A stretch of DNA of 64,000 bases from Gilvimarinus polysaccharolyticus (GTDB taxonomy: Bacteria; Pseudomonadota; Gammaproteobacteria; Pseudomonadales; Cellvibrionaceae), in NCBI RefSeq assembly GCF_001187555.1, contig NZ_LFIJ01000002.1, positions 1,495,736 to 1,559,735 of the forward strand, written 5' to 3'. A program made the position numbers and the translations under genes. Each line of letters starts with the position of its first letter. Within the stretch, counting starts at the first letter, position 1. Below are positions 37,201 through 44,769 of the stretch, piece by piece. The notes under the pieces were generated by a model that worked only from the letters and a program-made list of their open reading frames with translations, did not search any database and had not been told where the DNA came from.

Positions 37201-38378
37201 CAAGTTTAACCTTGCAGTATCCTTTAGGTGGTTCACTCGGCACTTTAAGTGGCACCAGTGCTTTTACCAAGGTGAGTGGCAATAGTGGTCAGTTTAACAA
37301 TACTTCGCTGAGCTGGAGTGAAGTGGGTAGTTTTACGATTGAGCCGCGACTCAATGGGGATGATTACTTGAATGCCGGTGATATTATTGCGTTAACTAGC
37401 AGTGCAACAATTGGGCGCTTTTACCCTTACGAGTACGTGCTTAACTCGTCGTCCTCGAATAATGCTTGCGGGGCAGGGGCTCTGTCATTTAGCTACATGA
37501 GTGAGCCGGCTATTGCCTTAGATTATCAGCTGCAGGCTAATAATCTGGGTGGAAGTGTAGTCACTAATTACGATCAGTCGTTAAACTATTTAGGTGCTGC
37601 TAGCGTTGAATATGTTTATGAAAACAATGACGAGTGCTTACGCAGCTCCGGCAATTGTAGTTATGGTCGGCTAATTGCTGGCGTAGAGCCATGGCAAGCG
37701 GGGAGAATGGATGTCTCGTTAACAGATGTGAGTTTTTTGCGCGACTCTGTCCCCGAGGCGCCATTAATGCAGTTGCAATTAGCGCTCAACCTAAACGATA
37801 ACTTGGATGGTAGACCGCTTAATGGAAAGAGTGTGAACCCTATGACGACAGGGGACTGCACCGCCGATAATAGTTGCTCGGCGGTGGCACTGGGTGGGCC
37901 ACTTAACTTACGTTATGGCCGCCTCTTTTTGGGCAGTGCTTACGGCCCAGAAATTCTGGACTTACCAGTAAAGTTTGTCACCGAGTACTACAATGGCACG
38001 CGCTGGCAGCGCAACCAAGACGATAGTTGTACGCGTATTGCCCGTAGCGAGGTTGGCTATCCTGATGGCAGCATTACTGTAGATGCCAATCGAGATGTAA
38101 CAGTAGCTGCGGGCATCGCTCGCGGTGAGTATCCTAACGGTGGTATTGATGCCGGTGATATTATTTTTTCGCAAGGTCAATTAGAGCATTATTTCTCGGC
38201 CCCCGGAGCAGGTAATGCGGGTACGTTTGAAGTTAATATTGCTATGAGTCTTTACCCGTGGCTGACTTTTGATTGGGATGTTGACGGCGTTGACGATGGA
38301 ATAATTACGGGTGAGTACCAATTTGGCTCTTACCGTGGTCACGATCGCATTATTTATTGGCGCGAAGTTTTAGAATAA
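34254..38378 (+). CDS. mshQ: MSHA tip adhesin candidate MshQ with LamG and PA14 domains
   Basis: Secreted protein of 1374 residues. Signal peptide (residues 1-26); a Ser/Gly/Asn-rich beta region (30-280); a LamG/concanavalin-like domain (about 282-503, with ANWRFDEFSW and WRHVALTRNAVSGDYKIYID); a PA14 domain (about 520-661, with GFIRATETGTYRFQTASDDG and AEIRLRW); and the DUF6701 part of MshQ proteins (about 670-1374, starting near YEISHAGAGLTCEAEPI). LamG and PA14 domains often bind glycans, so a role in surface attachment is likely. It ends the msh locus. Confidence 0.87.
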   Translation: MIFSCRSTYLLFCTLFLSLVSLPGWAVSCSAVFTNGWQTNTNSGQISAGYQALVTGGSNVIDSVNTIIELPSGPASCGGSACAVSGSPAAAAPVSFITGASSNGDIILGYQGSDSRAAGDYGNVILANESELTLSTDNGTYLTKTFLANYQSTVNFAPGSYWVDGNLSFANEVTINRQGGSGPVLLFVNGNVVINHLANFSNFSAGDLLIYATGNISLQTRLNVPAFVYAVGAVQTNSYQGLITGAMSGSTLVVGQEHRVDFAGGVLNSVDFSPFCGDSNPAAVLEANWRFDEFSWQGNAGEVLDSSGNNRHGTSSGDATTLQDDRAISGDPGTCRYGELDGSGDYLTVTGLSGILNDTASLAFWIKTLQTGDNVGWRAPGITGMEISGDDDDIFWGWLDGSGHIGISVGDVYTTKSSQSISSGTWRHVALTRNAVSGDYKIYIDGVLDASGTGPAGVVGAVYNRLGRIEDTGGTPEDFSGQLDEVYLYSGVLTDTEVSDLKNRTHPCPGEICPTDAGEPRGGIWGDYYNTRDLSGAVAGRRVDGPINFNWASGAPGINGVTQNQFSVEWNGFIRATETGTYRFQTASDDGVRLWVDNQLLINRWNDHAVTTDTSTSVSLEAGNVYPVRMQFYENGGLAEIRLRWRTPSSANYVAIPAGTDGPNLTSGLYYCGTDQVAYYEISHAGAGLTCEAEPIRITAFDSTGMPIAPPAGTNLSLGTSPATGVWPEGSVYTFTGTESQIDRYLRQSQPATLNINVYDGQVSESATADPSIVFADVGLKFYQSQTLEPIANQVAGTEDSSPVLRIVQADDETGACVARVQNPSLDVALGFECINPVNCVAGQTLTLADTSVGANNQGASSNLTAVNLNFNANGFAAIPLMYTDVGAVRLHGALTLPEEGNNPAITVTGASNSFVVKPYTLAVSSVNRADATANPETQSAGAGFVAAGEAFTVTVEARNSAGNITPNFGNESTPQRPRLDPSSLTLQYPLGGSLGTLSGTSAFTKVSGNSGQFNNTSLSWSEVGSFTIEPRLNGDDYLNAGDIIALTSSATIGRFYPYEYVLNSSSSNNACGAGALSFSYMSEPAIALDYQLQANNLGGSVVTNYDQSLNYLGAASVEYVYENNDECLRSSGNCSYGRLIAGVEPWQAGRMDVSLTDVSFLRDSVPEAPLMQLQLALNLNDNLDGRPLNGKSVNPMTTGDCTADNSCSAVALGGPLNLRYGRLFLGSAYGPEILDLPVKFVTEYYNGTRWQRNQDDSCTRIARSEVGYPDGSITVDANRDVTVAAGIARGEYPNGGIDAGDIIFSQGQLEHYFSAPGAGNAGTFEVNIAMSLYPWLTFDWDVDGVDDGIITGEYQFGSYRGHDRIIYWREVLE

Positions 38379-38395
38379 TTGCGGCCCATGGGGGT

Positions 38396-38421
38396 GGCTC
38401 GACAATATTGAGCCGGCTTTT
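38396..38421 (+). terminator. Possible terminator of the msh locus
   Basis: GGCTC (38396-38400) and GAGCC (38410-38414) form a 5-bp stem with a 9-nt loop, followed by GGCTTTT. It starts 17 nt after the mshQ stop codon. The stem is short, so strength is doubtful. Confidence 0.38.
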
Positions 38422-38449
38422 AATGGCCCATTTGTTAAGGATTTAAACT

Positions 38450-39220
38450 ATGCCTCCACATAGAGTACAGGCCGAACGCGAGCAGATCATTGCTTGCCAC
38501 GCACCGGCTCGAATCGCCGCCCGATTGGCTCGAGGCCCCTCACAAAATTTTTTACGTGATTTTATTTATGGCGCTATTGATGGTGCGATTACGACCTTTG
38601 CTATTGTTGCGGGGGTTGCCGGCGCGGGCTTGTCCGCCACAGTTGTCGTGATACTTGGGCTTGCCAATTTACTCGCCGATGGTTTTAGTATGGCGGTCAG
38701 TAATTATTTAGGGGTGCGCGCAGAAAATCAGTTGCGCGATAAAACTCGCCGTCAAGAAGTTCGTGAAATTGCACTATATCCCGAGGGCGAGCGCGAAGAG
38801 ATACGACAAATATTTAGAGCCAAAGGCTTTGAGGGCGTGGCGCTTTCGACGATTGTCGAAACCATTACCGGTGATGAACGACTTTGGGTGGACACCATGC
38901 TACAAGATGAGCACGGACTAACGCTGGAGTCGGCCAATGCAATCGCCGCGGCCGCTGTGACGTTTGTGGCTTTTATCAGTTTGGGGGCGCTGCCGTTGCT
39001 GCCGTTTTTAATTAATGCTGCCAGTGTTGATGCGGTGGCTCAACCGTATATGGTGAGTTGTGCGCTAACTGCGGTAAGCTTTATCTTGGTGGGAGCTGCC
39101 AAGGGGGCACAAGTGGGCAGCTCGCGCTCGATGGCGGCGCTTGAGACGCTTTTAATGGGCGGCGCCGCCGCGCTATTGGCCTATGGTATTGGCTACGCGC
39201 TAAACGGACTGGTCGCGTAG
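38450..39220 (+). CDS. VIT1/CCC1-family metal transporter
   Basis: Integral membrane protein of 256 residues. The first membrane segment has DGAITTFAIVAGVAGA, the second NLLADGFSMAVSNYLGVRAE; a charged cytoplasmic loop rich in Glu/Arg (REIALYPEGEREEIRQIF) precedes three further segments. This is the vacuolar iron transporter family fold, moving Fe2+ or Mn2+ out of the cytoplasm by proton exchange. Which metal is moved is not evident. Five membrane segments and the length are normal. Confidence 0.9.
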   Translation: MPPHRVQAEREQIIACHAPARIAARLARGPSQNFLRDFIYGAIDGAITTFAIVAGVAGAGLSATVVVILGLANLLADGFSMAVSNYLGVRAENQLRDKTRRQEVREIALYPEGEREEIRQIFRAKGFEGVALSTIVETITGDERLWVDTMLQDEHGLTLESANAIAAAAVTFVAFISLGALPLLPFLINAASVDAVAQPYMVSCALTAVSFILVGAAKGAQVGSSRSMAALETLLMGGAAALLAYGIGYALNGLVA

Positions 39221-39288
39221 CTGGGTGTGTTTATTCTCTAGAGGTTCGTCTCAGAACACCGAGATATTCTGCCTACAGGTTTTAATGC

Positions 39289-39828
39289 TTAATGTGTCAG
39301 CTCGGGCGCCTCTGGTTGCTCTATGCGAATATCTACGGCTAACTCATCGGCGATTACATCCAGTTGATCGTATAAGTCATCCATATTGACCTCCGTGGGC
39401 ACTCGTATAAATCCGGTTGCTTCAAACATTGGGTCACCCGACCAAGGCATGCTCGAGCAATCGGTTTCTAACTCTTCTACGCTAATGCCGCGTCCGGCAA
39501 ACGCTTCTGCGATTTCGGCGACAATACCTGTGCGATCTGGGCCGACTACGCTAAATGAAAAATGATTATCACCGCTATCGATATTGCTATCGGCAAGCTC
39601 TGCGACCACCTGCAGCCCTTCGTCTGCCAATGCTTTTAGAGCATTGAGCAAATTTGAGTGATTTTCATCCGGCACAGCTACCTGTAGAATGCCTGCAAAC
39701 TTACCGGCCAGGTGAGCCATTCGGCTTTCTAACCAGCTGCCTTGATGGGCGTGAATGGTTTTGGCTAACAATTGCACAACCCCAGGACGGTCGGCGCTGA
39801 TAACAGTGAGTACAAGGTGCTGGTTCAC
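39289..39828 (-). CDS. gcvR: Glycine cleavage regulator GcvR (two ACT domains)
   Basis: Protein of 179 residues with tandem ACT domains: LVLTVISADRPGVVQLLAKT and FSFSVVGPDRTGIVAEIAEA. GcvR blocks the activator GcvA when glycine is low. GTG at 39828 has AAAGGA 6 nt upstream and matches the family's N terminus; the longer open frame would add 74 unrelated residues. It is divergent from yheU. No gcv genes lie nearby. Confidence 0.88.
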   Translation of the reverse strand: MNQHLVLTVISADRPGVVQLLAKTIHAHQGSWLESRMAHLAGKFAGILQVAVPDENHSNLLNALKALADEGLQVVAELADSNIDSGDNHFSFSVVGPDRTGIVAEIAEAFAGRGISVEELETDCSSMPWSGDPMFEATGFIRVPTEVNMDDLYDQLDVIADELAVDIRIEQPEAPELTH

Positions 39829-39915
39829 GGGATGTCCTTTTATAGTTGTGAGTTGGTTACAGTGCGGGCCCTTCGGGACTCGATCGCGACTTACCCTAAG
39901 ATAACACAGGCAAAC

Positions 39916-40215
39916 ATGATTATTCCTCATCAACAGTTGGCGCGCGAGACTCTCGATGCGTTGATCGAAGAATTTGTAACCCGCGAGGGCACCGAATACG
40001 GTGAACAAGATATATCGCTTGACGTTAAAGTCGAGCAGGTGCGTCGGCAATTGGAGCGCGGTAAAGTCGTGATCGTGTTTGATCCCGCTATTGCCAGCAC
40101 CTCGTTAATGCCGGCAGACAGTATAACGGCGGGCTATGCATCAACCGATCGTGAACCTGAGGATTACGATCAAACAGATCAGGGCTTTGCCGACTATGAC
40201 TCTGCTGGAAGCTAG
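39916..40215 (+). CDS. yheU: YheU/UPF0270 family protein
   Basis: Protein of 99 residues. The first 70 follow the UPF0270 pattern: MIIPHQQLARETLDALIEEF, VTREGTEYG and QVRRQLERGKVVIVFD. The last 30 residues form an acidic, Asp/Tyr-rich tail beyond the usual family end. Function is unknown. ATG at 39916 matches the family start. It is followed by the hydrolase gene 2 nt later, the same arrangement as yheU-yheT in enteric bacteria in spirit, though the hydrolase here is of another type. Confidence 0.85.
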   Translation: MIIPHQQLARETLDALIEEFVTREGTEYGEQDISLDVKVEQVRRQLERGKVVIVFDPAIASTSLMPADSITAGYASTDREPEDYDQTDQGFADYDSAGS

Positions 40216-40217
40216 CT

Positions 40218-40844
40218 GTGGAGTTACTGGTTGACCGAGCAGTGGGCGATGGTCCAACACTAGTTTTGGCCCACGGCGCAGGTGCACCAATGGACAGTGA
40301 TTTTTTACAGCACCTGAGCGCGCAATTGGTGGCATGCGGTGTTACGGTGTGTCGTTTTGAGTTTCCCTATATGGCTGAGCGCCGCCTAAACGGTAAAAAG
40401 CGTCCGCCAAACCGCCAGCCTGAACTGATTGAATCCTGGATGCTAGCGTTAGAGCAAGTCACCCAGAGATTTGACGGCCCAGTGTTTATTGGCGGTAAAT
40501 CGATGGGGGGGCGAATGGCGGCGGTTGTGGCGGCCAGCGTCGAGGTGCGTGGTTTAATTTGTTTTGGTTATCCTTTTCACCCGCCGGGCAAACCCGATAA
40601 ATTACGGGTTGATACATTGCAGCAGCTGCGCGTTCAAACTTTGATTGTTCAAGGTACTCGCGACAAGCTGGGAGATCGGCACGACGTAGAAAGCTATGAT
40701 TTACCGGCCAATATTGCTCTGCACTGGCTGGCCGACGGCGATCACGACTTTAAGCCCCGAGTGCGCTCGGGCTATACCCAAGATCAACACATCGTCACGG
40801 CAGCACAAGCGGCGGCGGGCTTTATTATTAACGCTGGAGATTAA
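40218..40844 (+). CDS. Alpha/beta hydrolase (KANL3/Tex30-like)
   Basis: Protein of 208 residues with an alpha/beta-hydrolase fold: oxyanion region LVLAHGAGAPMDSDFLQH, nucleophile elbow GGKSMGGRMA (Ser), acid near LIVQGTRDKLGDR, and catalytic His in DGDHDFKP. The whole triad is present. Substrate unknown. GTG start; the gene is 2 nt after yheU and ends 1 nt before rlmM, so the three are one transcription unit. Confidence 0.82.
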   Translation: MELLVDRAVGDGPTLVLAHGAGAPMDSDFLQHLSAQLVACGVTVCRFEFPYMAERRLNGKKRPPNRQPELIESWMLALEQVTQRFDGPVFIGGKSMGGRMAAVVAASVEVRGLICFGYPFHPPGKPDKLRVDTLQQLRVQTLIVQGTRDKLGDRHDVESYDLPANIALHWLADGDHDFKPRVRSGYTQDQHIVTAAQAAAGFIINAGD

Positions 40845-40845
40845 C

Positions 40846-41901
40846 GTGAACCACCTTTACTTACACTGTCGCAGTGGCTTTGAAAAAGAGTGTGCCGCCG
40901 AGATAAACGATTTAGCGGCGGCTAAAGGCATTTACGGTTACAGTAAAACCGAGGCTACCACCGCGCTGGTGATGTACGTAACGCACGAGTCAGATGGTGC
41001 TTTACGACTTATGCAGCAGTTGGACTTTATGAGTTTGATGTTCACTCGGCAGTGGTTTGCCGGCGGCCCAATCCTGCAAAACTTACCTACCGATGATCGT
41101 TTGACGCCGCTGCTGGCAGTTGCTCAAGAATTACCTGTGGTGTGCGATCTGTGGCCTGAAACTACCGATACCAATGAGGGAAAGTCGTTAACGGCATTGG
41201 CTCGTAAATTTAGTAAGCCCTTTATTCAGGCGCTAAAAAAGCACCAGAGGCTAGCGCAGTCGTCGGGCAAGTGGCGTATGCATTTATTGTTTTTATCCGG
41301 CAGCAGTGCCGTGGTAGGGGTCACGCCCCCTAATAATAGTGCACGTTTTGCTATGGGGATTCCGCGTTTGCGTCAGCCATCGGCGGCCCCTAGTCGTGCG
41401 ACGTTAAAGCTAGAAGAGGCCTGGCATCACTTTATTCCCGCAGATGAATGGGAGGAGCGTTTAGCCGGTGGTATGCGAGGGGTCGATTTAGGGGCTGCCC
41501 CCGGCGGTTGGACCTGGCAGCTGGTCAAGCGCGGCATGTTTGTCGATGCGGTGGATAACGGCCCTATGGCCGAATCGCTGATGGACACCGGGCAGGTGAC
41601 GCATCACCAAATGGACGGTTTTGTTTACGAGCCGAAAAAAGCGGTAGATTGGCTGGTGTGTGATATTGCTGATAAGCCTGCACGAACCGCCAGCTTAATG
41701 GGGCGCTGGGCCGAACGGCGTTTATTTCGCGAAGCGGTGTTTAACTTAAAACTACCAATGAAACAGCGCTACGCCGAGGTTACCAAATTAGCTGATCGAT
41801 TGGCCGAAACTATGGCTGCAGCAGGGATTAAGGCAGATATTGCATTTAAGCAGTTGTATCACGATCGCGAAGAGGTCACAGGGCACATTCGTATTCGCTA
41901 A
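40846..41901 (+). CDS. rlmM: 23S rRNA C2498 2'-O-methyltransferase RlmM
   Basis: Protein of 351 residues. The N-terminal THUMP-like part starts NHLYLHCRSGFEKECAAEI; the C-terminal Rossmann domain has the SAM loop GVDLGAAPGGWTWQLVKRG, the catalytic region VDWLVCDIADKP and the conserved NLKLPMKQRY. RlmM methylates C2498 near the peptidyl-transferase centre. GTG at 40846 gives the conserved N terminus; longer in-frame starts overlap the hydrolase gene and are rejected. It overlaps the convergent monooxygenase gene by 4 bp. Confidence 0.95.
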   Translation: MNHLYLHCRSGFEKECAAEINDLAAAKGIYGYSKTEATTALVMYVTHESDGALRLMQQLDFMSLMFTRQWFAGGPILQNLPTDDRLTPLLAVAQELPVVCDLWPETTDTNEGKSLTALARKFSKPFIQALKKHQRLAQSSGKWRMHLLFLSGSSAVVGVTPPNNSARFAMGIPRLRQPSAAPSRATLKLEEAWHHFIPADEWEERLAGGMRGVDLGAAPGGWTWQLVKRGMFVDAVDNGPMAESLMDTGQVTHHQMDGFVYEPKKAVDWLVCDIADKPARTASLMGRWAERRLFREAVFNLKLPMKQRYAEVTKLADRLAETMAAAGIKADIAFKQLYHDREEVTGHIRIR

Positions 41902-42179
41902 CGCTCTAGCAGTGTGATTTTTTCAAAATCGGCCAGCGTCGGGTTGAGCTGATTAATCACCTGATGGCGCTCATCGCTGTAATACCACAGTTGCCAGTCG
42001 TGTAAAGAGCGCCATTTAGACAGCAAGTAGCGATGGTTACTGCGCTGGATGTCGTTCAGTGTTTCACCAGAAATAAATCCTGGTGCTCGATGTGCTGCCT
42101 CAAGTGCTGTTTGGGCGATCACATCGTAGGTGGTTTCCATTGCGTCGGCGATGTGCCTTTCGACTAAAACGTAAATCAT
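41898..42179 (-). CDS. ABM-domain (antibiotic biosynthesis monooxygenase-like) protein
   Basis: Protein of 93 residues with the dimeric alpha/beta-barrel ABM fold: YVLVERHIADAMETTYDVI, then HRAPGFISGETLNDIQRSNH and LSKWRSLHDWQLWYYSDER. Such proteins include quinol monooxygenases and many of unknown role. No metal or cofactor residues are evident. It is a single gene. Confidence 0.78.
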   Translation of the reverse strand: MIYVLVERHIADAMETTYDVIAQTALEAAHRAPGFISGETLNDIQRSNHRYLLSKWRSLHDWQLWYYSDERHQVINQLNPTLADFEKITLLER

Positions 42180-42299
42180 GGTTTGCCTTTTCTGCGCGGC
42201 TTTTCAGCCTTTTGGTTGGCAACCGACGATAAATTAAATAGCTGGTTTATTTTGCTTTTTGTCGCCGGTAGCACTTTTGTTTTATTGTAACGCAAATTT

Positions 42300-42698
42300 T
42301 TAATGATTGGACAGTCCATCTACCACCGCGGCGTGAACTAACCAGTCGCCAAGGGCAATCCAGTCGTCTAGTAGCTGTTTAAAAGGTCGTGTGCCGCTGG
42401 GCTGTGCTGTTGGCTGTTCGAGTCGTTGGGCGCCTATAGCGGTAAGATCCGCAATAATGCGAGCAACTGATGCCGCACCCAACTCCTTGATCAACAGTAA
42501 AAACTCAATTTGACGACGCTCATTAGCTGGTTTTTCGCTACAGTACTTGTGTAATAAAAAGACCAGCTGCTCTGCCAGAGCTGGGTCTTTATCGTGCAGT
42601 AAGTTTTGCGTAAGCCGTAAATTATGGCAGCTGAACATGTGCGATGAGGCGGGTGTGGGGTTGTCGAGAATAGAAACGCCGCGATACAAAAACGCCAT
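42300..42698 (-). CDS. Protein of unknown function (132 aa)
   Basis: Helix-rich soluble protein that I do not recognise. It contains MFSCHNLRLTQNLLHDKDP and LAEQLVFLLHKYCSEKPANE, and a tryptophan-containing C terminus (DDWIALGDWLVHAAVVDGL). ATG at 42698 has GGGAG upstream and gives 132 residues; an open frame extends 30 codons further but lacks a ribosome site. No signal peptide. Flanked by unrelated genes. Confidence 0.5.
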   Translation of the reverse strand: MAFLYRGVSILDNPTPASSHMFSCHNLRLTQNLLHDKDPALAEQLVFLLHKYCSEKPANERRQIEFLLLIKELGAASVARIIADLTAIGAQRLEQPTAQPSGTRPFKQLLDDWIALGDWLVHAAVVDGLSNH

Positions 42699-42849
42699 AA
42701 CAACAAACTCCCGTTGTGGGATGGTTAAGTAAGGCTTACGTGGCAGGCTTTTGCTGTTTTTATATGCTATGCATAAAAAATAGTGCAAAAAACAATGCGT
42801 AAACGCTTAAATGGAAAAGTCTATATGCAACGATTATGGACAGGCCCAT

Positions 42850-42879
42850 TGCTTAAAGTTGCTGCTAATGCTTTAAGCA
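42850..42879. repeat. Perfect 9-bp inverted repeat upstream of tusA
   Basis: TGCTTAAAG (42850-42858) and CTTTAAGCA (42871-42879) are exact inverse complements separated by 12 nt. It could be a regulator-binding dyad or an RNA hairpin in the tusA leader. No known operator matches that I recognise. Confidence 0.45.
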
Positions 42880-42915
42880 GGTGGGTTACTAATATCAAGT
42901 TTAGCAACTACCCAA

Positions 42916-42934
42916 GCCGCTGTGCGGCGGTTTT
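42916..42934 (+). promoter_or_regulatory. Terminator-like hairpin just before tusA
   Basis: GCCGC / GCGGC with loop TGT, followed by GGTTTT, ending 16 nt before the tusA ATG at 42951. A promoter upstream would be attenuated here, or this ends a short transcript. TATAAC at 42942-42947 is too close to the start codon to serve as a normal -10 for tusA unless the mRNA is leaderless. Confidence 0.4.
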
Positions 42935-42950
42935 AAGATGATATAACGCT

Positions 42951-43193
42951 ATGAATAAGAGAATTGATAATGTTTTGGATGTAAAAGGCTTGTTGTGCCC
43001 AGAGCCGGTGATGATGTTGCATCAAATGGTAAAAAAAATGGCGGCGGGTGATGTGGTCGAAGTGCAAGCGACAGACCCATCGACGAGCCGTGATATCCCT
43101 AAGTTTTGTTTGTTTTTGGGACACGAGCTGTTGAGTCATACTGAAACGGATGGTGTCTTTTATTACACCATCCGTTTATTGGAGCGTGAGTAG
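42951..43193 (+). CDS. tusA: Sulfur carrier TusA
   Basis: Protein of 80 residues with the SirA/TusA motif GLLCPEPVMMLHQMVKKM; the Cys carries persulfide sulfur from IscS toward TusBCD/E and MnmA for 2-thiouridine at tRNA position 34. The C-terminal strand RDIPKFCLFLGHELLS is also typical. No clear Shine-Dalgarno sequence precedes the ATG. Length is normal. Confidence 0.93.
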   Translation: MNKRIDNVLDVKGLLCPEPVMMLHQMVKKMAAGDVVEVQATDPSTSRDIPKFCLFLGHELLSHTETDGVFYYTIRLLERE

Positions 43194-43206
43194 CGTTACC
43201 GCGCAG

Positions 43207-43908
43207 CTAGGGTTGTTCTTCTACTAACATCGAAATCGCAGCCAGTGCCTCTGGATCTTCGGCTTTAATTTTATTGGCAATTTGGTGCTGAAAAAAGTAG
43301 CGAAATTCATCGTGCAATTGCGCAGAGTACAGGCACTCATCACCAGGCAATACGGGTGTGCTGCTGACTTTGTCGGCGTCGGTAAGCATGCCAAAAATAC
43401 TGCCATCGTGTAGCAATCGCCAGCTCACCACTTCTACCAGTGTTAGCTGGTGGTTGGCTGGGTTGGCCAATACTGCGTGAGTGCCAATGGTGTCGGGTAG
43501 CTCTTGAACGACATCGTCATCGTTTTCGCACTCAAGCTCGTAGTATTCGGCGGCCGTTTCCAACTCGATGATTTTGTGCATAGGCGCGTCAAAAAACACT
43601 TCGTCGATACCCACATCGTAATAACCTTCCCACTGCCCGTTTAAGGGGTCAAATACATCCTCGCAGGCAACAATGTCATTAAGCCATGGCACTAAACCTA
43701 CCACATCGCCATTGGCCCTAAGGCCCCAGCATAATATCTTTAGGCTAAACAGCTTGTCGGGATTAGTTTCGTTGGAATACAGCATCTCCAGTCCGTCGAG
43801 CTCGGCCGATAGGCGTATAAAGCGCTGATCGTGGAGTTCGTTGAAAGATTTGCCAGAAAAGAAATCAACAACGTTATCTGAGTTGTCGCTTTTGACGGGG
43901 GTCTTCAT
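43207..43908 (-). CDS. Protein of unknown function (233 aa)
   Basis: Soluble acidic protein not recognised by me. It has an N-terminal VVDFFSGKSFNELHDQRF, a central GLRANGDVVGLVPWLNDIV and QWEGYYDVGIDEVFFDAPM, and a C-terminal FRYFFQHQIANKIKAEDPEA. The many Asp/Glu residues give a strongly negative charge. ATG at 43908 has GAGG 8 nt upstream, a good start. It is convergent with tusA (13 bp between stops) and divergent from epmC. Confidence 0.6.
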   Translation of the reverse strand: MKTPVKSDNSDNVVDFFSGKSFNELHDQRFIRLSAELDGLEMLYSNETNPDKLFSLKILCWGLRANGDVVGLVPWLNDIVACEDVFDPLNGQWEGYYDVGIDEVFFDAPMHKIIELETAAEYYELECENDDDVVQELPDTIGTHAVLANPANHQLTLVEVVSWRLLHDGSIFGMLTDADKVSSTPVLPGDECLYSAQLHDEFRYFFQHQIANKIKAEDPEALAAISMLVEEQP

Positions 43909-43954
43909 AATACACACCTCCTAGATGAGGCCGGGGGCCGGATGAGGCTCTGAA

Positions 43955-44070
43955 GTACAATGTCGAGGTACAATGCCAAAATACGGTGCGAAAACACAAT
44001 TGCGACACCGATATATACGATAACAGGGTCATCACAGTACAAGGTATATGCTTAACAGCTTTAGTACAAT
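43955..44070. repeat. Four GTACAA repeats upstream of an unknown gene
   Basis: GTACAATG occurs at 43955-43962 and 43968-43975 (13 bp apart), and GTACAA again at 44038-44043 and 44064-44069, all in the same orientation within 115 bp of the gap between the divergent unknown gene and epmC. It may be a set of regulator sites; read on the minus strand each gives TTGTAC, a poor -35. Significance is uncertain. Confidence 0.35.
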
Positions 44071-44184
44071 ACCCGCTTCGTAAATACTGCCTTGTTTGCT
44101 CACCGCTATAGCCTAACAGTCGTTGGCTTAGTTTTAATGTTGATGCACGCAGTAAATGCCCAGATTTAACACGAGCCGACAACT

Positions 44185-44769
44185 TTGATTGCACCATCTT
44201 TTAATATCGCCACGGTAAATACCTCGCCCAATTGCCAGCAGTTGGTTGCTATTTTTGACCGTTGTTTTCGTCTTGCTGAGCGCACCTGCTTGGTGGCTGG
44301 CGCCCAAGAGCCGCTCTACCGGCCCGCCAGTGATGAGTACGATCTCCATATGATTGAGTTTAGTCACGACTACGTCTCCAGCGCTTTGCACGAGGTAGCC
44401 CATTGGTGTGTGGCTGGCCCCGAGCGACGCTTACAGGAGGATTACGGTTATTGGTATGCACCCGACGGCCGCAGCCGCGAGCAACAGGCCGAATTTGAAC
44501 GGGTTGAGGTAAAACCTCAGGCGCTGGAATGGTTGTTTTCGGTCGCAGCCGGTGTTCACTTTCGCGTCAGTGCCGATAACCTCGACCAAGGGCTGGGGCC
44601 GTCCGAGACCTTTAAAAACGCAGTACATACCGAGGTCGTACGCCTTTGCCGCGCGGGTGTGAGCGACCGAGTTGCGAGTTTTTGCCGTGGTTTACTGAGT
44701 TTTTACCACCCTGATATGACCCTTGAGGCGCTTTTGGATGACCGTCATTTTGTGAGGTCCAGTCTTTGA
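44185..44769 (+). CDS. epmC: Elongation factor P hydroxylase EpmC
   Basis: Protein of 194 residues that hydroxylates the lysylated lysine of elongation factor P. The metal-binding motif HEVAHW and the flanking EYDLHMIEFSHDYVSSAL, GPERRLQEDYGYWYAPDGRS and EVKPQALEWLFSVAAG segments are typical. No ATG is available; TTG at 44185 is the first start in frame and its context is weak. The genes for EpmA/EpmB are expected elsewhere. It overlaps the exonuclease gene by 4 bp. Confidence 0.92.
   Translation: MIAPSFNIATVNTSPNCQQLVAIFDRCFRLAERTCLVAGAQEPLYRPASDEYDLHMIEFSHDYVSSALHEVAHWCVAGPERRLQEDYGYWYAPDGRSREQQAEFERVEVKPQALEWLFSVAAGVHFRVSADNLDQGLGPSETFKNAVHTEVVRLCRAGVSDRVASFCRGLLSFYHPDMTLEALLDDRHFVRSSL

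Noticed and set aside
36632-37282. Open frame of 216 codons on the minus strand
   Set aside because: It lies wholly inside mshQ in an antisense frame; the low-complexity Ala/Leu/Thr protein is a by-product of the Ser/Ala/Gly-rich coding strand.
39829-40050. N-terminal extension of GcvR
   Set aside because: The extra 74 residues do not resemble the family, and a good ribosome site precedes GTG at 39828.
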